This document shows, in pieces, positions 13,001 through 23,454 of a DNA stretch of 64,000 nt. The position numbers were made by a program, and so were the translations under genes. The notes beneath the pieces were generated by a model, which saw only the letters and a list, made by a program, of their open reading frames with translations, searched no databases and was not told where the DNA came from. The stretch's first letter is position 1. Each line of letters begins with the position of its first letter. Source of the DNA: Sipunculus nudus (lineage: Eukaryota > Annelida > Sipuncula > Golfingiida > Sipunculidae); assembly GCA_026874595.1 (NCBI GenBank), contig CM049309.1, positions 48,900,079-48,964,078 of the forward strand, written 5' to 3'.

Positions 13001-14345
13001 TCTCACTGTGTGGCATGGAGAAAGCCTCGTATTGGTTAAATAACCCTTTGTACAATCATCTTAAAATAAATAAAGTTTTAAGAAACTGACATTGCACAAA
13101 TTGGGGGGGGGGGGAAATACATCGAACATACATAATTTCTTATTATGAAAAAAATAAATAGTTTTTACATGACCTGTAAATAATCATCTTTCGAAATGAA
13201 CATGAGGCTATTTTTTGCTCAGATAACTTATAGCAATAATCCCGTGTCCGGCGTGCCGTCCGTCTGTTAACAGGACACAAATTATAACCGTTTGACCTAA
13301 AACCTTCTAACTGTACATCCAGGGAGGTCCAAGACTAATCTCCTTGGAAACCTGAATTTATATCATGATGATCTGTATACTGCAACCTACGGGTCAAAAA
13401 CATAATGCGGAGCACCCACACAGTCAGCCGGAGCACAAATTGTATCCACAAGACATGTAAGATTCTGAGAGGTCCAGGGCAAATGTCACCTTGACCAGTA
13501 TTTTTCGACATATAAGAAAAAGATGTCATGAGCACCCTAAAGGTTAAATTCGCACAAATCATATCTGTTAGGCCTAGAATCTTCTAGCGCAATATCAAGA
13601 CCGATTGAATTATTTCACTGTGACATATATTCTGTGAGTTGTAGGAGAAAATGAGTTTAATTCTTTGAAAGCCAGATTAGCTCCGAATGATCCGTCCAAC
13701 TTAAAATTCAAGTTGGTCTCGGGCAAATCTCCTTCAGTACCCGAGATTAGCCAAGGATGCCCTTTATTCTGTGAGGTACGAGCAAAAAAAACTAATTTTG
13801 AGCAATAGAAAATCACACGTGGCCATAATTTTAAATGTTGGATCTAGAAACGTGATTGTAATGTCATTTTGGAAACCAAAATAAGGTCACTGTGACTATA
13901 TTCTGTGAGCTATGTGATATAAAATGATTTTAGAACCCTATTAGTCAGACGGGCACAAATGGTGACCCATATTCTGTGAGGATTTAACACTATTGCTTCA
14001 CCTGTGTGTCAAATTCAGCTGAGTGTCATGGCCCATGGGCCACTTGTTTATTATAGCTGTTACACATGTGGTTGTTAGTTTGCGCTTTAATGTTCTTCTA
14101 TTTTTTACACAGGAGTATGCCGTGAGATCCAGCCAGTTCACGAGACATTACAAGACGACAGAAGAGAAGCTAAAGTGCTTTGTGAAAAGGGCTGCGGGCC
14201 AAGTGTAGAGACCATAGTCACTGACAGCGCTAGCAAAGACTCCGACAGCTCCGCGATACGACCTCGGACACCTGCGGCTACAATATTGCTAATTTTGCTA
14301 ATTTTACATATTAGTATTAACACAATGTTAACATGTCCCACCTGA
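3577..14345 (+). CDS. Partial four-exon gene for a cysteine-rich surface protein with hydrophobic C-terminal tail
   Basis: Four exons (3577-3729, 6569-6666, 9854-9965, 14113-14345) join in one open frame of about 197 residues ending at TGA 14343-14345. Each acceptor is a pyrimidine-rich AG and each donor is GTAAG or GTAAA; the introns are in phases 1, 0 and 1. The first exon starts mid-codon, so at least one 5' exon and the signal peptide are not identified. The product has many cysteines (a PCPL motif, then NCS, SQC, YRC, FSC, NCL, KSC, VCR, VLC, KGC), which suggests a disulfide-bonded extracellular domain. A Ser/Asp-rich linker (SASKDSDSS) leads to a Leu/Ile-rich end (TILLILLILHI), as in GPI-anchored or single-pass proteins. 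The spacing PCP..G.Y, SQC, YRC, CL..W..G resembles the animal DUF7042-type extracellular modules as I remember them; that assignment is weak. Function unknown. Confidence 0.75.
4045..4215. repeat. Dispersed repeat fragment with GTCCAAGTCC words, ending in (TA)n
   Basis: It contains AGATCGACA, ACGTCCGCTCTT, GGAGGTCC and several AGTCCAAGTC-type words, then a short TA run. The same order (AGATCGACACGTCCGCTCTT, GAGTCCAGGTCC, AAAGCGAAGTGGGATATA) occurs at 39355-39500. It lies in intron 1 of the cysteine-rich protein gene. Confidence 0.5.
5385..5660. repeat. Fold-back element built of CATCGG/CCGATG words
   Basis: Within about 270 bases the word CATCGG or its reverse complement CCGATG occurs repeatedly (for example near 5390, 5415, 5425, 5445, 5455, 5582, 5607), in both orientations. 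A related, weaker patch lies at 6075-6130. The word set recurs at 48375-48560. It lies in intron 1 and has no coding content. Confidence 0.45.
6569..6666 (+). CDS. Exon B of the cysteine-rich surface protein gene
   Basis: A long T tract and TTATTTCAG precede 6569, and CTG/GTAAGT follows at 6666/6667. The 98 bases plus the G carried from exon A give exactly 33 codons (VVNFSCLKHWTVGS to TSNCL), leaving phase 0. It includes a C-L-x-x-W-x-x-G motif and a basic stretch IIVRRTDD. Confidence 0.75.
6667..8472. other. First part of intron 2, no recognised feature
   Basis: AT-rich sequence with short chance frames on both strands. The remainder of the intron after the helicase fragment (8796-9853) is likewise unremarkable. 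Confidence 0.45.
8473..8795 (+). pseudogene. Degenerate N-terminal fragment of a RecQ-like helicase
   Basis: From ATG 8473 the frame reads MVTDSCDAARKEICRQWGI and then LRPHQQVSIETVLKVDD, like helicase motif 0 of RecQ-type enzymes. It continues CIMCIPTGFEKVWATERFPP, which resembles the Walker A region (usually C-x-P-T-G-F-G-K-S) followed by the Y-Q-L-P-P-type segment; the G-K-S is changed to E-K-V. The frame stops at TGA near 8680. One base over, IVLVMSAM, a stop, then VKYYARGI resemble the following VVSPL and QVxxLxxRGI regions. So a frameshift, at least one stop and a damaged ATP-binding loop are seen. There are no introns and no helicase core. It sits inside intron 2 of the cysteine-rich protein gene; a decayed retrocopy or transposon-borne fragment is the likely origin. 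Confidence 0.55.
9854..9965 (+). CDS. Exon C of the cysteine-rich surface protein gene
   Basis: The acceptor TTATGTTTCAG ends at 9853 and the donor CCAG/GTAAAT is at 9965/9966. It has 37 codons plus one base, MIRKRRDSVVMAVDKSC through FRLNVTP, continuing exon B without a stop. A single cysteine sits mid-exon, and NVT is a possible N-glycosylation site. Confidence 0.7.
10037..10095. repeat. (TA)n microsatellite
   Basis: An uninterrupted TA run of nearly 60 bases in intron 3, just after exon C. A minus-strand Tyr/Ile-repeat frame here is an artefact of the repeat. Confidence 0.95.
11390..11474. mobile_element. Fragment of the GGGGCGGATCC TIR element family
   Basis: It has GGGGCCCAGG, GCAAAAATTGG, GCGGCCCTCCTGG and the terminal GCATCCGCCCCTGAT, matching the family seen complete at 1861-2078. 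The left end is missing. Confidence 0.5.
13100..13114. repeat. Poly-G tract
   Basis: A run of about ten G within A/T-rich sequence in intron 3. Confidence 0.7.
13240..13990. repeat. Degenerate array of a dispersed satellite-like repeat
   Basis: Repeated words include GTCCGTCTGTTAACAGG, TGACCTAAAA, CTGTACATCCAGGGAGGTCC, CTCCTTGGAAACCTGAA, CAGTCAGCCGGAGCACAAAT and TTCTGTGAG. They recur, degraded, about every 150-200 bases. The same unit forms a better-preserved array at 24170-25790. Confidence 0.65.
14113..14345 (+). CDS. Terminal exon D of the cysteine-rich surface protein gene
   Basis: A pyrimidine-rich tract and TTACACAG precede 14113. Joined in phase 1 to exon C it reads GVCREIQPVHE and runs for 76 codons to TGA. 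It has VCR, VLC and KGC cysteines, a low-complexity acidic/serine linker, then a Leu/Ile-rich hydrophobic segment close to the C-terminus. That tail fits a GPI-attachment signal or a short transmembrane anchor. No AATAAA was seen close to the stop; the first I noticed is near 15062. Confidence 0.72.
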
Positions 14346-14980
14346 CTTGTAGCGATGTTTTGAATTTAAAGTATTATTTTATATGTACACATACCCATAC
14401 GTGTGTCAGAGAAATTTGAACGCAGGCGGTAGAATCGTACTGTGACGTATAGGGGAGCAGTGTTGGGATTATCCACGCGGCCAAGTTGCTGATGATATCT
14501 TTAAATCAGTATTGATATCACATTCAAAATAGAAAGGTTCGCGAAAGGTTTCACGTTACTGTTCGTGTTCGGCTCACATGACAGCATGCAACTTGACTGT
14601 TGAAGTTTGTATCTCTGTATGGACTTTTACAGTGCCAATGTCAATGTAGAAACTGTCTGCCTTTTATGAACTGAAATATAAGCTTCGACAACATAAACTG
14701 GGAACAGAAAAAAGGTATACCTTTCAGCAAAAAATACCGAATCTATTTATATTTATGGTCATTTTGCCAGGAAACATTACGTCAATTGATATTTCAGTAA
14801 CAGAACCAGACCCACCGTCGTATGTTTGCCGGTGAAACCTGGTCCAACCAGGGGTTCATTTGTACATAACGGACAGCAGAGAAAACGGATTTAATTATTG
14901 ACTGATGACTCTTAGACCCAAATCGATTCGCAAAAAAATCGATCTGATTTTACTTCTGAGAATATTTATGCGCTTATCTT

Positions 14981-14988
14981 TCACACAA

Positions 14989-15055
<67 letters not shown>
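14981..15055. repeat. (AC)n(AT)n compound microsatellite
   Basis: An AC run of about 25 bases is followed by an AT run of about 50 bases, 640 bases downstream of the gene's stop codon. Confidence 0.95.
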
Positions 15056-15059
<4 letters not shown>

Positions 15060-16452
15060 CAAATAAATATACAAATATATGTGGGGAGCGTATGATATTA
15101 GAAAATACCTCTGTGGAAATCAGGTGTTGTCATAGAAACTGCAGATAAGTGACATATACGGTACTTTGATGAACAAGCGACTGCTCAGATTATTCTCCTC
15201 GAAATGGTTTTTATATGAAGTACTGAGGGTGCTATACTGCTTAATAAAATATTTTCCAATACTTTCTTATGTTTTTATAATACATATAGCAGGTTTATTA
15301 TGACTGTAATATCCTGGCGGCAACAGACACACGATGAAAACCATTATGGATAATTGCTTAAATTTATTACCCCAACCTCCGGAGACGTGACGCGTATAGC
15401 GGTAGAGCTATATTAAGTGTGGTCTGCCATAAACATCCTTGGAACCACTTCATGAAATTATCGTTCATAACATCACCGAGATTGCGCTGCATTGAAGGAA
15501 TGGTAATATACATGACATTTAAAATGAGATCGTCATCCGTAGACCTCTGCTTTACAACATTTTTTAATATATAACTTGTAAGACATTAAGTGATATGCAC
15601 TCATAAGAATTTTACGACTTACCTAAAGTGATGTCGAATTCCGGTGCAAAAACTGAAAAAAATCCATACAATTCATACCATGTAAAATCAGTAAAAATGT
15701 GGCGTTTTTGTTTCAAATTATTGTATAATAGAAGAATATCGGATTAATCCTGTATGTGTTCCGTAAATATTTTATTTTCCAGATTGGGCATTCAAAAGCA
15801 ATTATTGTAATGCTATTAGTCAGCCTAAAACACGCATTAAATGGGAACTAGGTTATATCTCAGCTGCCTCAGTCTTATTGGATCTTGTGAACCCAGGAAC
15901 ATTCCCTCTGTATGTTTTTACGACGGACGTAAGACGGTACAGATATTGTACAGCGTTCCTCCACAGCTGTCAAATGTGAATTGTCAATCCTACACCTCCA
16001 CACTCTCTAATTTTAAAATGTCTGCATATCAGAAAAATCCAATTGGATGAAATCCTGAAGGACTTGACAATGGACGTAAGACGTTAGAATCAGATTACTG
16101 ACTACATTTGGTATTATTATTATTTGTGCCCCTCTGGGACCATGTTTTATTTGCACTTCCGTGTCCGATTTCAATGTATCTTACTTTTAGGCCAGATGGG
16201 GCGTCATCCAATTTTCCAAAGTGGAATCGATCAAATTGTTGGGTATATACAAATATGTCCCCGTGGACTGGCTTCCTGCTCTTTCTGGAACATTATAGAG
16301 AGAGCCTGGCGGCCGCCATTTGTTAACCCACTTTAAACCCTTCTATACTTATTCATTATGCAGATTTCTTCCTATGTACCTATGTCTATTTAGAATGTCT
16401 TACTTATCAAACAATCTTGATCTTTCCCATATGAATCCGGTGGTTATCACAC
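15056..16452. other. Non-coding stretch between gene and first solo LTR
   Basis: No convincing exon or repeat. Overlapping frames around 16108-16336 have no recognisable domain and lack supporting splice sites. Confidence 0.4.
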
Positions 16453-17208
16453 TTTTACGGAACCTAATATCAACAGATCACATATGCGTGATGAACATAA
16501 ACCTTGCCAAGGAGATAAAAACATCAGATTCTGTAACACTAGGCAGCGTGAAATGTCTAGGGGAATGAATAAGGAAGTCAGTGGTTTTTTGTTAACAAAT
16601 AACTATAATTTATTCTTAAGACAACCCTTACATTACAGTACTCTAAATCAATACAATTACACAGTACAATAACAGTATAACATCAAATCAATATAATCAC
16701 ACAGCCTAATAAACAAAGTGCACAGTACCTGGATACCACCACTGTCACAACGATAAGTCCTTTAAAATGTATAAGCCGGCGAACAGTTCACACGAATTCT
16801 CTCGGAGATTTTTTTGCCGCACTGATTGGAAAGGGTCGCACAAACTGACATAGACGCTTCTGTGTCCGCTGGAATATTCTCTCACCTCTCTCTATGCTCT
16901 TAAACACAGCCTCTATAACTTTTCACCTCAAGCCGAGAAGCTTCTATTTCTCGAACAATCGAAGAATCTAACATAATACATGGTAAACACGCGTTACAGG
17001 AATCATCTAGAAAAACATCGCTGTCTCTCTACATACCAGGGTCCATACGTGAGCTCGCCCCGGCTCGGCCAGGCGAGAAAGCCACAAGCTAGCATGACAA
17101 CGAGAGTTCAACCAGTACGGATTAAACTGAGAGTGCAACACGCGGCCAGGCAAAAGCGCAACAACACGAGCCACGCCCGTGTCACACAATAAAAGGGCAC
17201 CTGTAACA
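16453..17208 (-). mobile_element. Solo LTR, copy 1 (minus orientation)
   Basis: It starts with TTTTACGGAACC, corresponding to TGTTACGGAACC in the best copy, and ends CTGTAACA, giving near TG...CA ends in the opposite direction. It shares TTTCACGCTG-type sequence, AATAAA (reverse strand) and the region with CAACGAGAGTTCAACCAG with copies 2-4. No internal retrotransposon coding region lies on either side, so it is a solo LTR. Confidence 0.7.
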
Positions 17209-17984
17209 CACACACATACACACAAACGGCATACATAAAGAACAAGATATCCCTAGTTTAAGCGTGAATTTGTGTATAACCATAATTATCAATGGGTCAT
17301 CATTACCAGTCAGAACTGATTACCTTTGAAAGCAGTTAGGTAGAATATGACATTACACGTAGATTTAATACATCATTGAGTACATTATTCATTTAATAGA
17401 CAATCAAACTTTTCAACAAAATTCAATGCCACTGGCGTCGTTTTCTTTGTTCTAGAACGTTCAGCTCGTGTATCACTGACAAGCGGACAGTCTAATATAT
17501 ACACAGACAGGTCATACTAGTAAAATGCCAAACATTGAGAGAGATCGCCACAGCAGCAAATAAATCCGACATGTTAACCAACTTATTACATGAATATTTC
17601 TGCGCTATTTCATATACATCAACTGATAAAAGGTTTTCACAGGAAGGCGCACGATTCGAGTTCTGTCAGACTTGGTTCTCACATTTCCACGACAGATGTG
17701 ACCAGACAACACCACAACAAAGCATCATCGAGTCAGTAGAAACAAGAGGACAGAAACAGCTGCACCACTGAGACACCAGCCAGACAGCGACAAGTCATCT
17801 ACTTTGGTTGATTACGGAAACACCCGTCATAATTATCTCCACTTATACATAGGTGGAGATATTGGTTTTTGGCATTCTTCTCCTTCTTTGTTTTTTTCTT
17901 CTTCTTTTTATCAATTTGTTATTCAGCTATTTTTTTTATCCGATTTCATTGATACTACCCAAGAAGTACCTTTCTTAGGGCCAA

Positions 17985-18355
17985 TTAAGAGACCTTTACA
18001 CTGAATGGCGACCTTTGTGCCTCCTGTGTGCGACCAGATTTTTTTAACATGTTCAAAACAGTCACAAAAAGGTCGCAAAGGAAGTGGGTTGCTCAAAGGT
18101 GGCCCAAAGGAGGCACAAGCATTGCCATGGTTGCAGAATTGAGACATAGTGGTTGCGTTGGTTGCACAGGAGAGGCCGGCATTAAAAAGGCCGAAACTTG
18201 CATGTTGGGTGGTTCAAGGGAGGCACAAGTATCCCTGGAGCAATTACATAGAAACAGGATTTCCTGGGTTTAGGCGACCATTGAGCGTCCTGGTCATATT
18301 TTGGTTGCTGAAAGGTGGTACAGAGGTTGCAGCCCTGTGTAAAGGGGTCTTTAAC
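17985..18355. mobile_element. Fold-back (palindromic) element with GGTCGC/AGGCACAA words
   Basis: The left end TTAAGAGACCTTTACACTG is mirrored by the right end TGTGTAAAGGGGTCTTTAAC. The similarity continues inwards (GGCGACCTTTGTGCCTCC against GGTGGTACAGAGGTTGC). Between them GGAGGCACAAG and GTTGC words are repeated. There is no coding content; frames on both strands follow from the palindrome. Confidence 0.6.
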
Positions 18356-18924
18356 TTTATCCCCTTTTCAGTGCCTTTGACCTATTTCACAAGGCGACAG
18401 GGGCCAAAAAGTGCAATTTTTGCAGATTTTCAGTGTAGAATTTCTTCTTATTTATAATGGGTATAGAAAAATTGACTCAGTGCTTTTCAGTTAGGCTATG
18501 ATATATGTTTTATATTTTAATATACAGGCTATTATCAGATAAACCATTTGACCTAGAGAGTCAAAATTTAACAGGAATTGGTCATTTACAATATAGCCGT
18601 GCAGTGGCAAGTTTGTTAGTGATATCTTTATTAGTTTTTTAATAATATAGAAATTACGAAAATGTGACATCAGTGTTTTCAGCTCATCTGTTTAAACTCA
18701 AGAAAGAATGACCAAAATTCATTTGTTTTATAGTACTACAGTTCTGACCTCACTTTATATCCCCTACTGCGTTAATTGATATGAGGAACAGCAAAAGAAT
18801 CTATTATCTAGCCATGGGAACAAGGCCGCCGTTGGTCCAAGATTGCCAGGTCGTTGCCTTGAGTAAATAAACGCGACCTCTCACGCTCGATCTCTTTGTT
18901 AAATGTGCAAAACTGCTTAGTTTT

Positions 18925-19083
18925 ACGGTGGCTCGTATAGAACACACAGAAAATTATTTTTTATCTCATTCCCATCCCATGCGATTCTTTCGTGTTCCCA
19001 TGCGATAATTATCTCGTTCATTTTCTATCGGGTAGGAACGAGATGAAAACAGTCTCTGTGTGTCCTATATACGAGCCACTGTG
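18925..19083. mobile_element. 159-bp palindromic MITE
   Basis: The left arm ACGGTGGCTCGTATAG and AACACACAGA pairs with the right arm TCTGTGTGTCC and TATACGAGCCACTGT. Pairing continues inwards through ATCTCATTCCC against GGAACGAGAT. The central part contains two near-repeats of CCCATGCGAT. Confidence 0.7.
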
Positions 19084-19754
19084 GAGTTTTCTGTTGGGCC
19101 GATGGTATAAACAATATCTCAAGACCGGTGGTATAACCAAACTATATAATGCGATTTGGCAATGGAAATAATTTCGGCCACCTATAATTGTACGTCCTTT
19201 ACCCAGTCCGCCCCTTTGTTACGTTATATCACTTGTTGCAGATGTCACCAAAATGTACGAACAAGTGTAACCGGCCAAATATTTGTCATGGCTTCTATTG
19301 ATATCAAAAGAAACTGTCCTCTTTCAAGATTATAACTATATACTTATTATATGATGATCTAGATTGGATGAGGAAACGTATAAAAAAAGAGTCCGGATTT
19401 TGTTCTCAAACGCATAGAATATCGCACATCGCACTATTTGTTCATAATGGTTTGGTAATTCCTCATCGTTTTCACTCATACCTGACAAATATAAAAAAAA
19501 ATCGTCTTAAATGTGTCATTGTGCCGTCATATAATGTATCATGTATATGGTAAAAATAGATGGGTATTATGTTAATACTGTCCAGTTATGACACAAATAT
19601 TGGATGGGCTTGCATGGAACAATTTATATCGTATGGCATTACAGTACAAGGATTCAGATTTTACAAATCCCATTTACAGAGTATATATACACGTTCTTTA
19701 TTTTATATAGAATGTGAAATATTTTTATAATATAATGCGTGGCACTATCCATTG

Positions 19755-19890
19755 CTCAGATGCTTCCGAGTGGAGAAAACCCGTAGAAACCCCCCGATCT
19801 CGAATGCCACTTAAATTCACTCTAACAGCCATGACGGGAAAGGAACCCGGATCGCCAGCGGAAAGAGCTGGAATGTTAATGCATGCCCAA
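19755..19890 (-). mobile_element. tRNA-derived SINE fragment
   Basis: Read on the minus strand, a degenerate tRNA-like head (GGCGATCCGGGTTCC) is followed by ATTCGAGATCGG and the body word GGTTTCTACGGGTTTTCTCC. The same arrangement occurs at 20820-20985 and, on the plus strand, at 55327-55500. Confidence 0.45.
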
Positions 19891-19960
19891 TGGCAAAAGG
19901 TCATCCAACAAAGGATGAAAAGTACTTCACATAATGCTTACAATTTAATGGCATGCACAG

Positions 19961-20121
19961 AAGTGGATCAAGAGGGCCCGGACCACCCCCCCCCCCCCCC
20001 CCTACTTCTACCGCCGCAGTTTTTTAAGGCTTCAGGGCAATTTTATGCGCCTGGACCTGAAGACCTTTTCTTTAGATTTTTTCATAACTCCTACTTTTCC
20101 TAAATCCTTGATCCGCTCCTG
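19961..20121. mobile_element. GGGGCGGATCC-family TIR element, degraded copy
   Basis: It begins GTGGATCAAGAGGGCCCGG, has a C run of about 14 and CCGCCGCAG, and ends GATCCGCTCCTGATG. It is oriented opposite to the copy at 1861. Confidence 0.5.
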
Positions 20122-20184
20122 ATGCAAGCACTGTCAATGTTTACAACCAGTAGGCCATTTAAGGGCAGCAACAGTATTTTGGAA

Positions 20185-20345
20185 ATACTGGGTCCAACCC
20201 AGGAAGACTAAAAATGAAACCTAAAAAAATGTCTCAGGGGTCCGGAAAAGGGGGATCCAGAAGCAAACATTGTTCTGAAACCCTTACAAAACGGTTGCGG
20301 CGGAATAAAAAAGGGGGTCCGGACCCTCTGGACCCACTTCAGCCA
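20185..20345. mobile_element. GGGGCGGATCC-family TIR element, second degraded copy
   Basis: It shares GTCCAACCCAGGA, AAAATGAAACC, GTCCGGAAAAGGGGGATCC, GGTTGCGGCGG and the GGGTCCGGACCCTCTGGACC segment with the other copies. It lies about 65 bases from the preceding copy, which points to nested or tandem insertion. A C-rich tract follows at 20391-20425. Confidence 0.5.
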
Positions 20346-20819
20346 TACTGTATACAAAGATCTGGGTTCTCGAAGGGGTGCTAAATACAAACCCCCCCAC
20401 CCTCCCCTCCACCTCCCCCTCCCCGATTATATATTATATATTTCAACATGGAATTAGTTCAGAAATATGATATCGATAAAAACGGCCTAATACGGTTTGA
20501 TTCGTATTTTTTTTACCACAATTACAGATCCGAATCTCTTTTACTTAACACGAATTAACCTCGTTTAGTCTCGTTTAAACTAATTTGTTGGGATTACAAA
20601 AATATTGGTATGAGAATATTCAACATGAATTGAAAAATATTAAATATTGAAGAACATCGGGTTCATTGAAAATAAGGAAAAAGAAAGTTTTTATTATGAC
20701 AACTTGAATCTAATCTGGCTATAATATTAACATTTTTACAAAAATTTAGATTTTTTTATTTTACATGGATTGTACAAACAGTAATTATAAGTAATCGCGG
20801 CATCCTCCATGGCTACCGT

Positions 20820-20985
20820 TCTGTAGACTGTAGAGGTGGAGGAAACCAGAGAACACCACCGGTTTTGGACGAGCAACTACAACTCACTCTTATAGCCACT
20901 CCGGGGATCGAATCCGGGTTGCAAGCGAAGAGAGCCGAGCGTTTTACCCCTCGTCCGTCCAGGCCCCCTACATTAATGACGCCAA
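20820..20985 (-). mobile_element. tRNA-derived SINE
   Basis: On the minus strand an A-box-like segment (GACGAGGGGTAAAACGCTCGG, 20944-20964) is followed about 45 bases later by a B box (GGATTCGATCCCCGG). A body with ACCGGTGGTGTTCTCTGGTT and TCCTCCACCTC comes next. The tRNA arms do not fold cleanly, so this is a SINE head, not a tRNA gene. Confidence 0.55.
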
Positions 20986-21153
20986 ATCCACCCACGTCTT
21001 TTCAAAAGCTATATTCACACGTGAGGCTGATTCACATGCTCTGCCTGTTGACAGGATGCTGCAAAAAGGGTGCGGTTTATAGGAATTCCTCCTAACGGGT
21101 AAATAAATGCAAATAGTCAGGTAGTCATGTTAGCATATCAAAAGGGACAATTT

Positions 21154-21879
21154 TGTTACAGGTGTCTCTTTTATTGTGCGCTGTTGACGTTGTGGTTCGT
21201 GTTGGGCGGGCCATGGTTAATTGTCCACAGGAGTCTTGCATGTGTCTGTGTAGCTCAAGCATAGTTCGTTGCCATAGGAGACGTACGACTTGGTCCGGGT
21301 CCCGAGCCGCAGAAACACAGCGTTCTTTGTTCTAGATGTTACAAGTCTGTTCCTGTAACGTGTGTATTGTTCTATGGAGTTAACCATTTCTATAATTTTC
21401 GGATGAAAAAGTAATAAATAGCCGTGTTTAGAGCCGAGAGAGAAGAGAGAATGAAATTACAGCTGATTGATTTCGGGATTGAATTGAATTATTATTCTCC
21501 GAGAAGATTTACGTGAACTGTTCATCTGGATTATATGTTTTGAAGGACTTGTTGAGCTGTGAGAGTGGTGGTATCCAGAAAAGCCTAGGATCCAGACACT
21601 CTGGTATTGTACACTATTTATTATACTGTGTAACTGCATTGATTTACTGTTATACTGTTGTTATACTGTGTAATTGTACCAATTTAGTGTATTGTAATGT
21701 TAGGATTGTTTTAAGAATAAATTATAATTATTTGTTAACAAAAAACAACTGGCTTCTTTATTCATTCCCCTAGACATTTCACGCTGACTAGTCTTACAGA
21801 ATCTGATTTTCATTTATCTCCGTAACAAAATTTATGCTCGTCACGACTACGTGATCTGTTGTTATTAGGTTCCGTAACA
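21154..21879 (+). mobile_element. Solo LTR, copy 2
   Basis: It starts TGTTACAGGTGTCTCTTTTATT and ends TTAGGTTCCGTAACA. AATAAA is at 21716-21721, followed by TTCATTCCCCTAGACATTTCACGCTG as in the other copies. It is shorter than copies 3 and 4, lacking part of the central region including a clear TATA box. No internal retroelement sequence flanks it. Confidence 0.75.
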
Positions 21880-22623
21880 ATAATCAAATGTGTCCTGAAT
21901 ATTTGATGCCGTAATTTCCTTATCCTATCCCAGATCAGGACAAATTAGTAAAGCCCCAAACTTCATTGTGACTATCTGTGTCTGATTCAATAAGCCTTAA
22001 CTCTCACAGAAAAAAATATACCAACAATTTTTTTAATGAGCGACAGTTCTGAAATTTTATCTTTGATATACTGATGCTTTGTATCTTGGATCGATTTAAT
22101 TAATTTTTGATTAATATCCCAGAAAGAGCTTATAATTGCATTTAGAATAACATTCTATACAAAGCCCGCTAATGGGCGTAAAGGACGGACGGACAGACAG
22201 AATACTACAGCATGACAGATATATGAAATAGTACACACGTCAACAATACCCTCGACAACGCTTGTGGCCTTTTGGATTGCGCCCCAATGGGATGTCTAAA
22301 ATTGCGTTGCCTTATCGTGCATGGTCCTGTCCGATAGACAGCGCTAAAAAGGTTTGACGATTGCTACAGTGTTCCCATGTACGGAACTCATAACTGTTTT
22401 TTATATTTTTTCTACGTTAATAAGGAATGACCCATGACCATTACGTCTCATCCGTATCCAAGTATCTGTGTTTATAGATTATTGATTATATAACCGAGAA
22501 GGATTATTTTTAATCTAAAATCATAACGAAATACTTCCGGTATGGTTTCAATTGATAGTTACATTAAAACTTTTTCGTTTTCGTTATTCTCCGTTATATT
22601 ACTAAAAAAGTTATTAATGCAAA

Positions 22624-22728
22624 ATGGTGACCAGTATTGATACCACATCGACCCTCCATGAGTCGCGACGTCAGAAGGAACTTTCCATGAAGTTTGATGA
22701 TCTGGAAAACGTCATAAAGATGCCATGA
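22624..22728 (+). CDS. Small ORF with coding-like composition (34 codons)
   Basis: ATG 22624 in a favourable AAAATGG context opens a frame reading MVTSIDTTSTLHESRRQ, then KELSMKFDDLENVIKMP, to TGA 22728. The charged, amphipathic composition is unlike most chance frames in this AT-rich DNA. No good donor site was found inside it, so it is either a micro-ORF, a decayed first exon or chance. No family recognised. Confidence 0.25.
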   Translation: MVTSIDTTSTLHESRRQKELSMKFDDLENVIKMP

Positions 22729-23130
22729 GGTTAAACATATGACTAATTATGTTTTAATAACAAGTTATTTTTTAAACGACTTGTATGCAAGGTTTTTATT
22801 CATGCATTTATCTGAACCTCCTCTGATGCCCTTGCAGATGTATATTATGTTTTTCGAACCCGGGTACCTCCAGTTTTGAAGTACTATATTTTTCACATAT
22901 AAACACATATAAAGTGAATGAAATATGTTTTATATATTATTATACATTCTGTTATACTCTAAAACGAGTTGACATTTCGATATTAATGCTTAAATATAAA
23001 CACTTTTACACTTGATTATTTTGTACATTGTTAATTCGCGGATATTTTTTTAAGTTCATGACGCCAATGACGACATTTATGACAATGCAATGCTGTTTGT
23101 GCTGTACCTCTGAGATATATATATTTTTAG

Positions 23131-23238
23131 CATTTTGCGGCCTTCTCCTGTGCAAACTGTGGAAAACAGTCGTATGTCCTGGAGGAGAACACGGAGTCAG
23201 ACGGTCATACATCGATCATACAGTGTTTGTTAGTGTGA
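23131..23238 (+). CDS. Candidate terminal exon with a CxxC motif
   Basis: A pyrimidine-rich TATTTTTAG ends at 23130. The frame that follows reads HFAAFSCANCGKQSYVLEEN, then TESDGHTSIIQCLLV, and stops at 23236-23238. The C-x-x-C-G-K motif and polar composition look coding. There is no partner exon except possibly the small ORF about 400 bases upstream, and no transcript evidence. Confidence 0.25.
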   Translation, partial: HFAAFSCANCGKQSYVLEENTESDGHTSIIQCLLV

Positions 23239-23454
23239 CAGGGGTACATGAACACAAGGGTTACCAGTAAATCCAGTAAATGTCATTGTTTTTTTACCGC
23301 CGATCTGTATTATCCTGACACACTCCTACCAGCCACTGAGCCAACACGGGGATAGCTTGTACCATGTCTCCGGGCCAGACCTGATCAGTTTATTCGGCTC
23401 CACAGAACCTGGGCACCAATGACAGAAAATTCCCTATCTGCAATAAATCAGTGC

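Noticed and set aside
17535-17771. 78-codon ORF with polar composition
   Set aside because: No family recognised, no splice or promoter support; could be chance.
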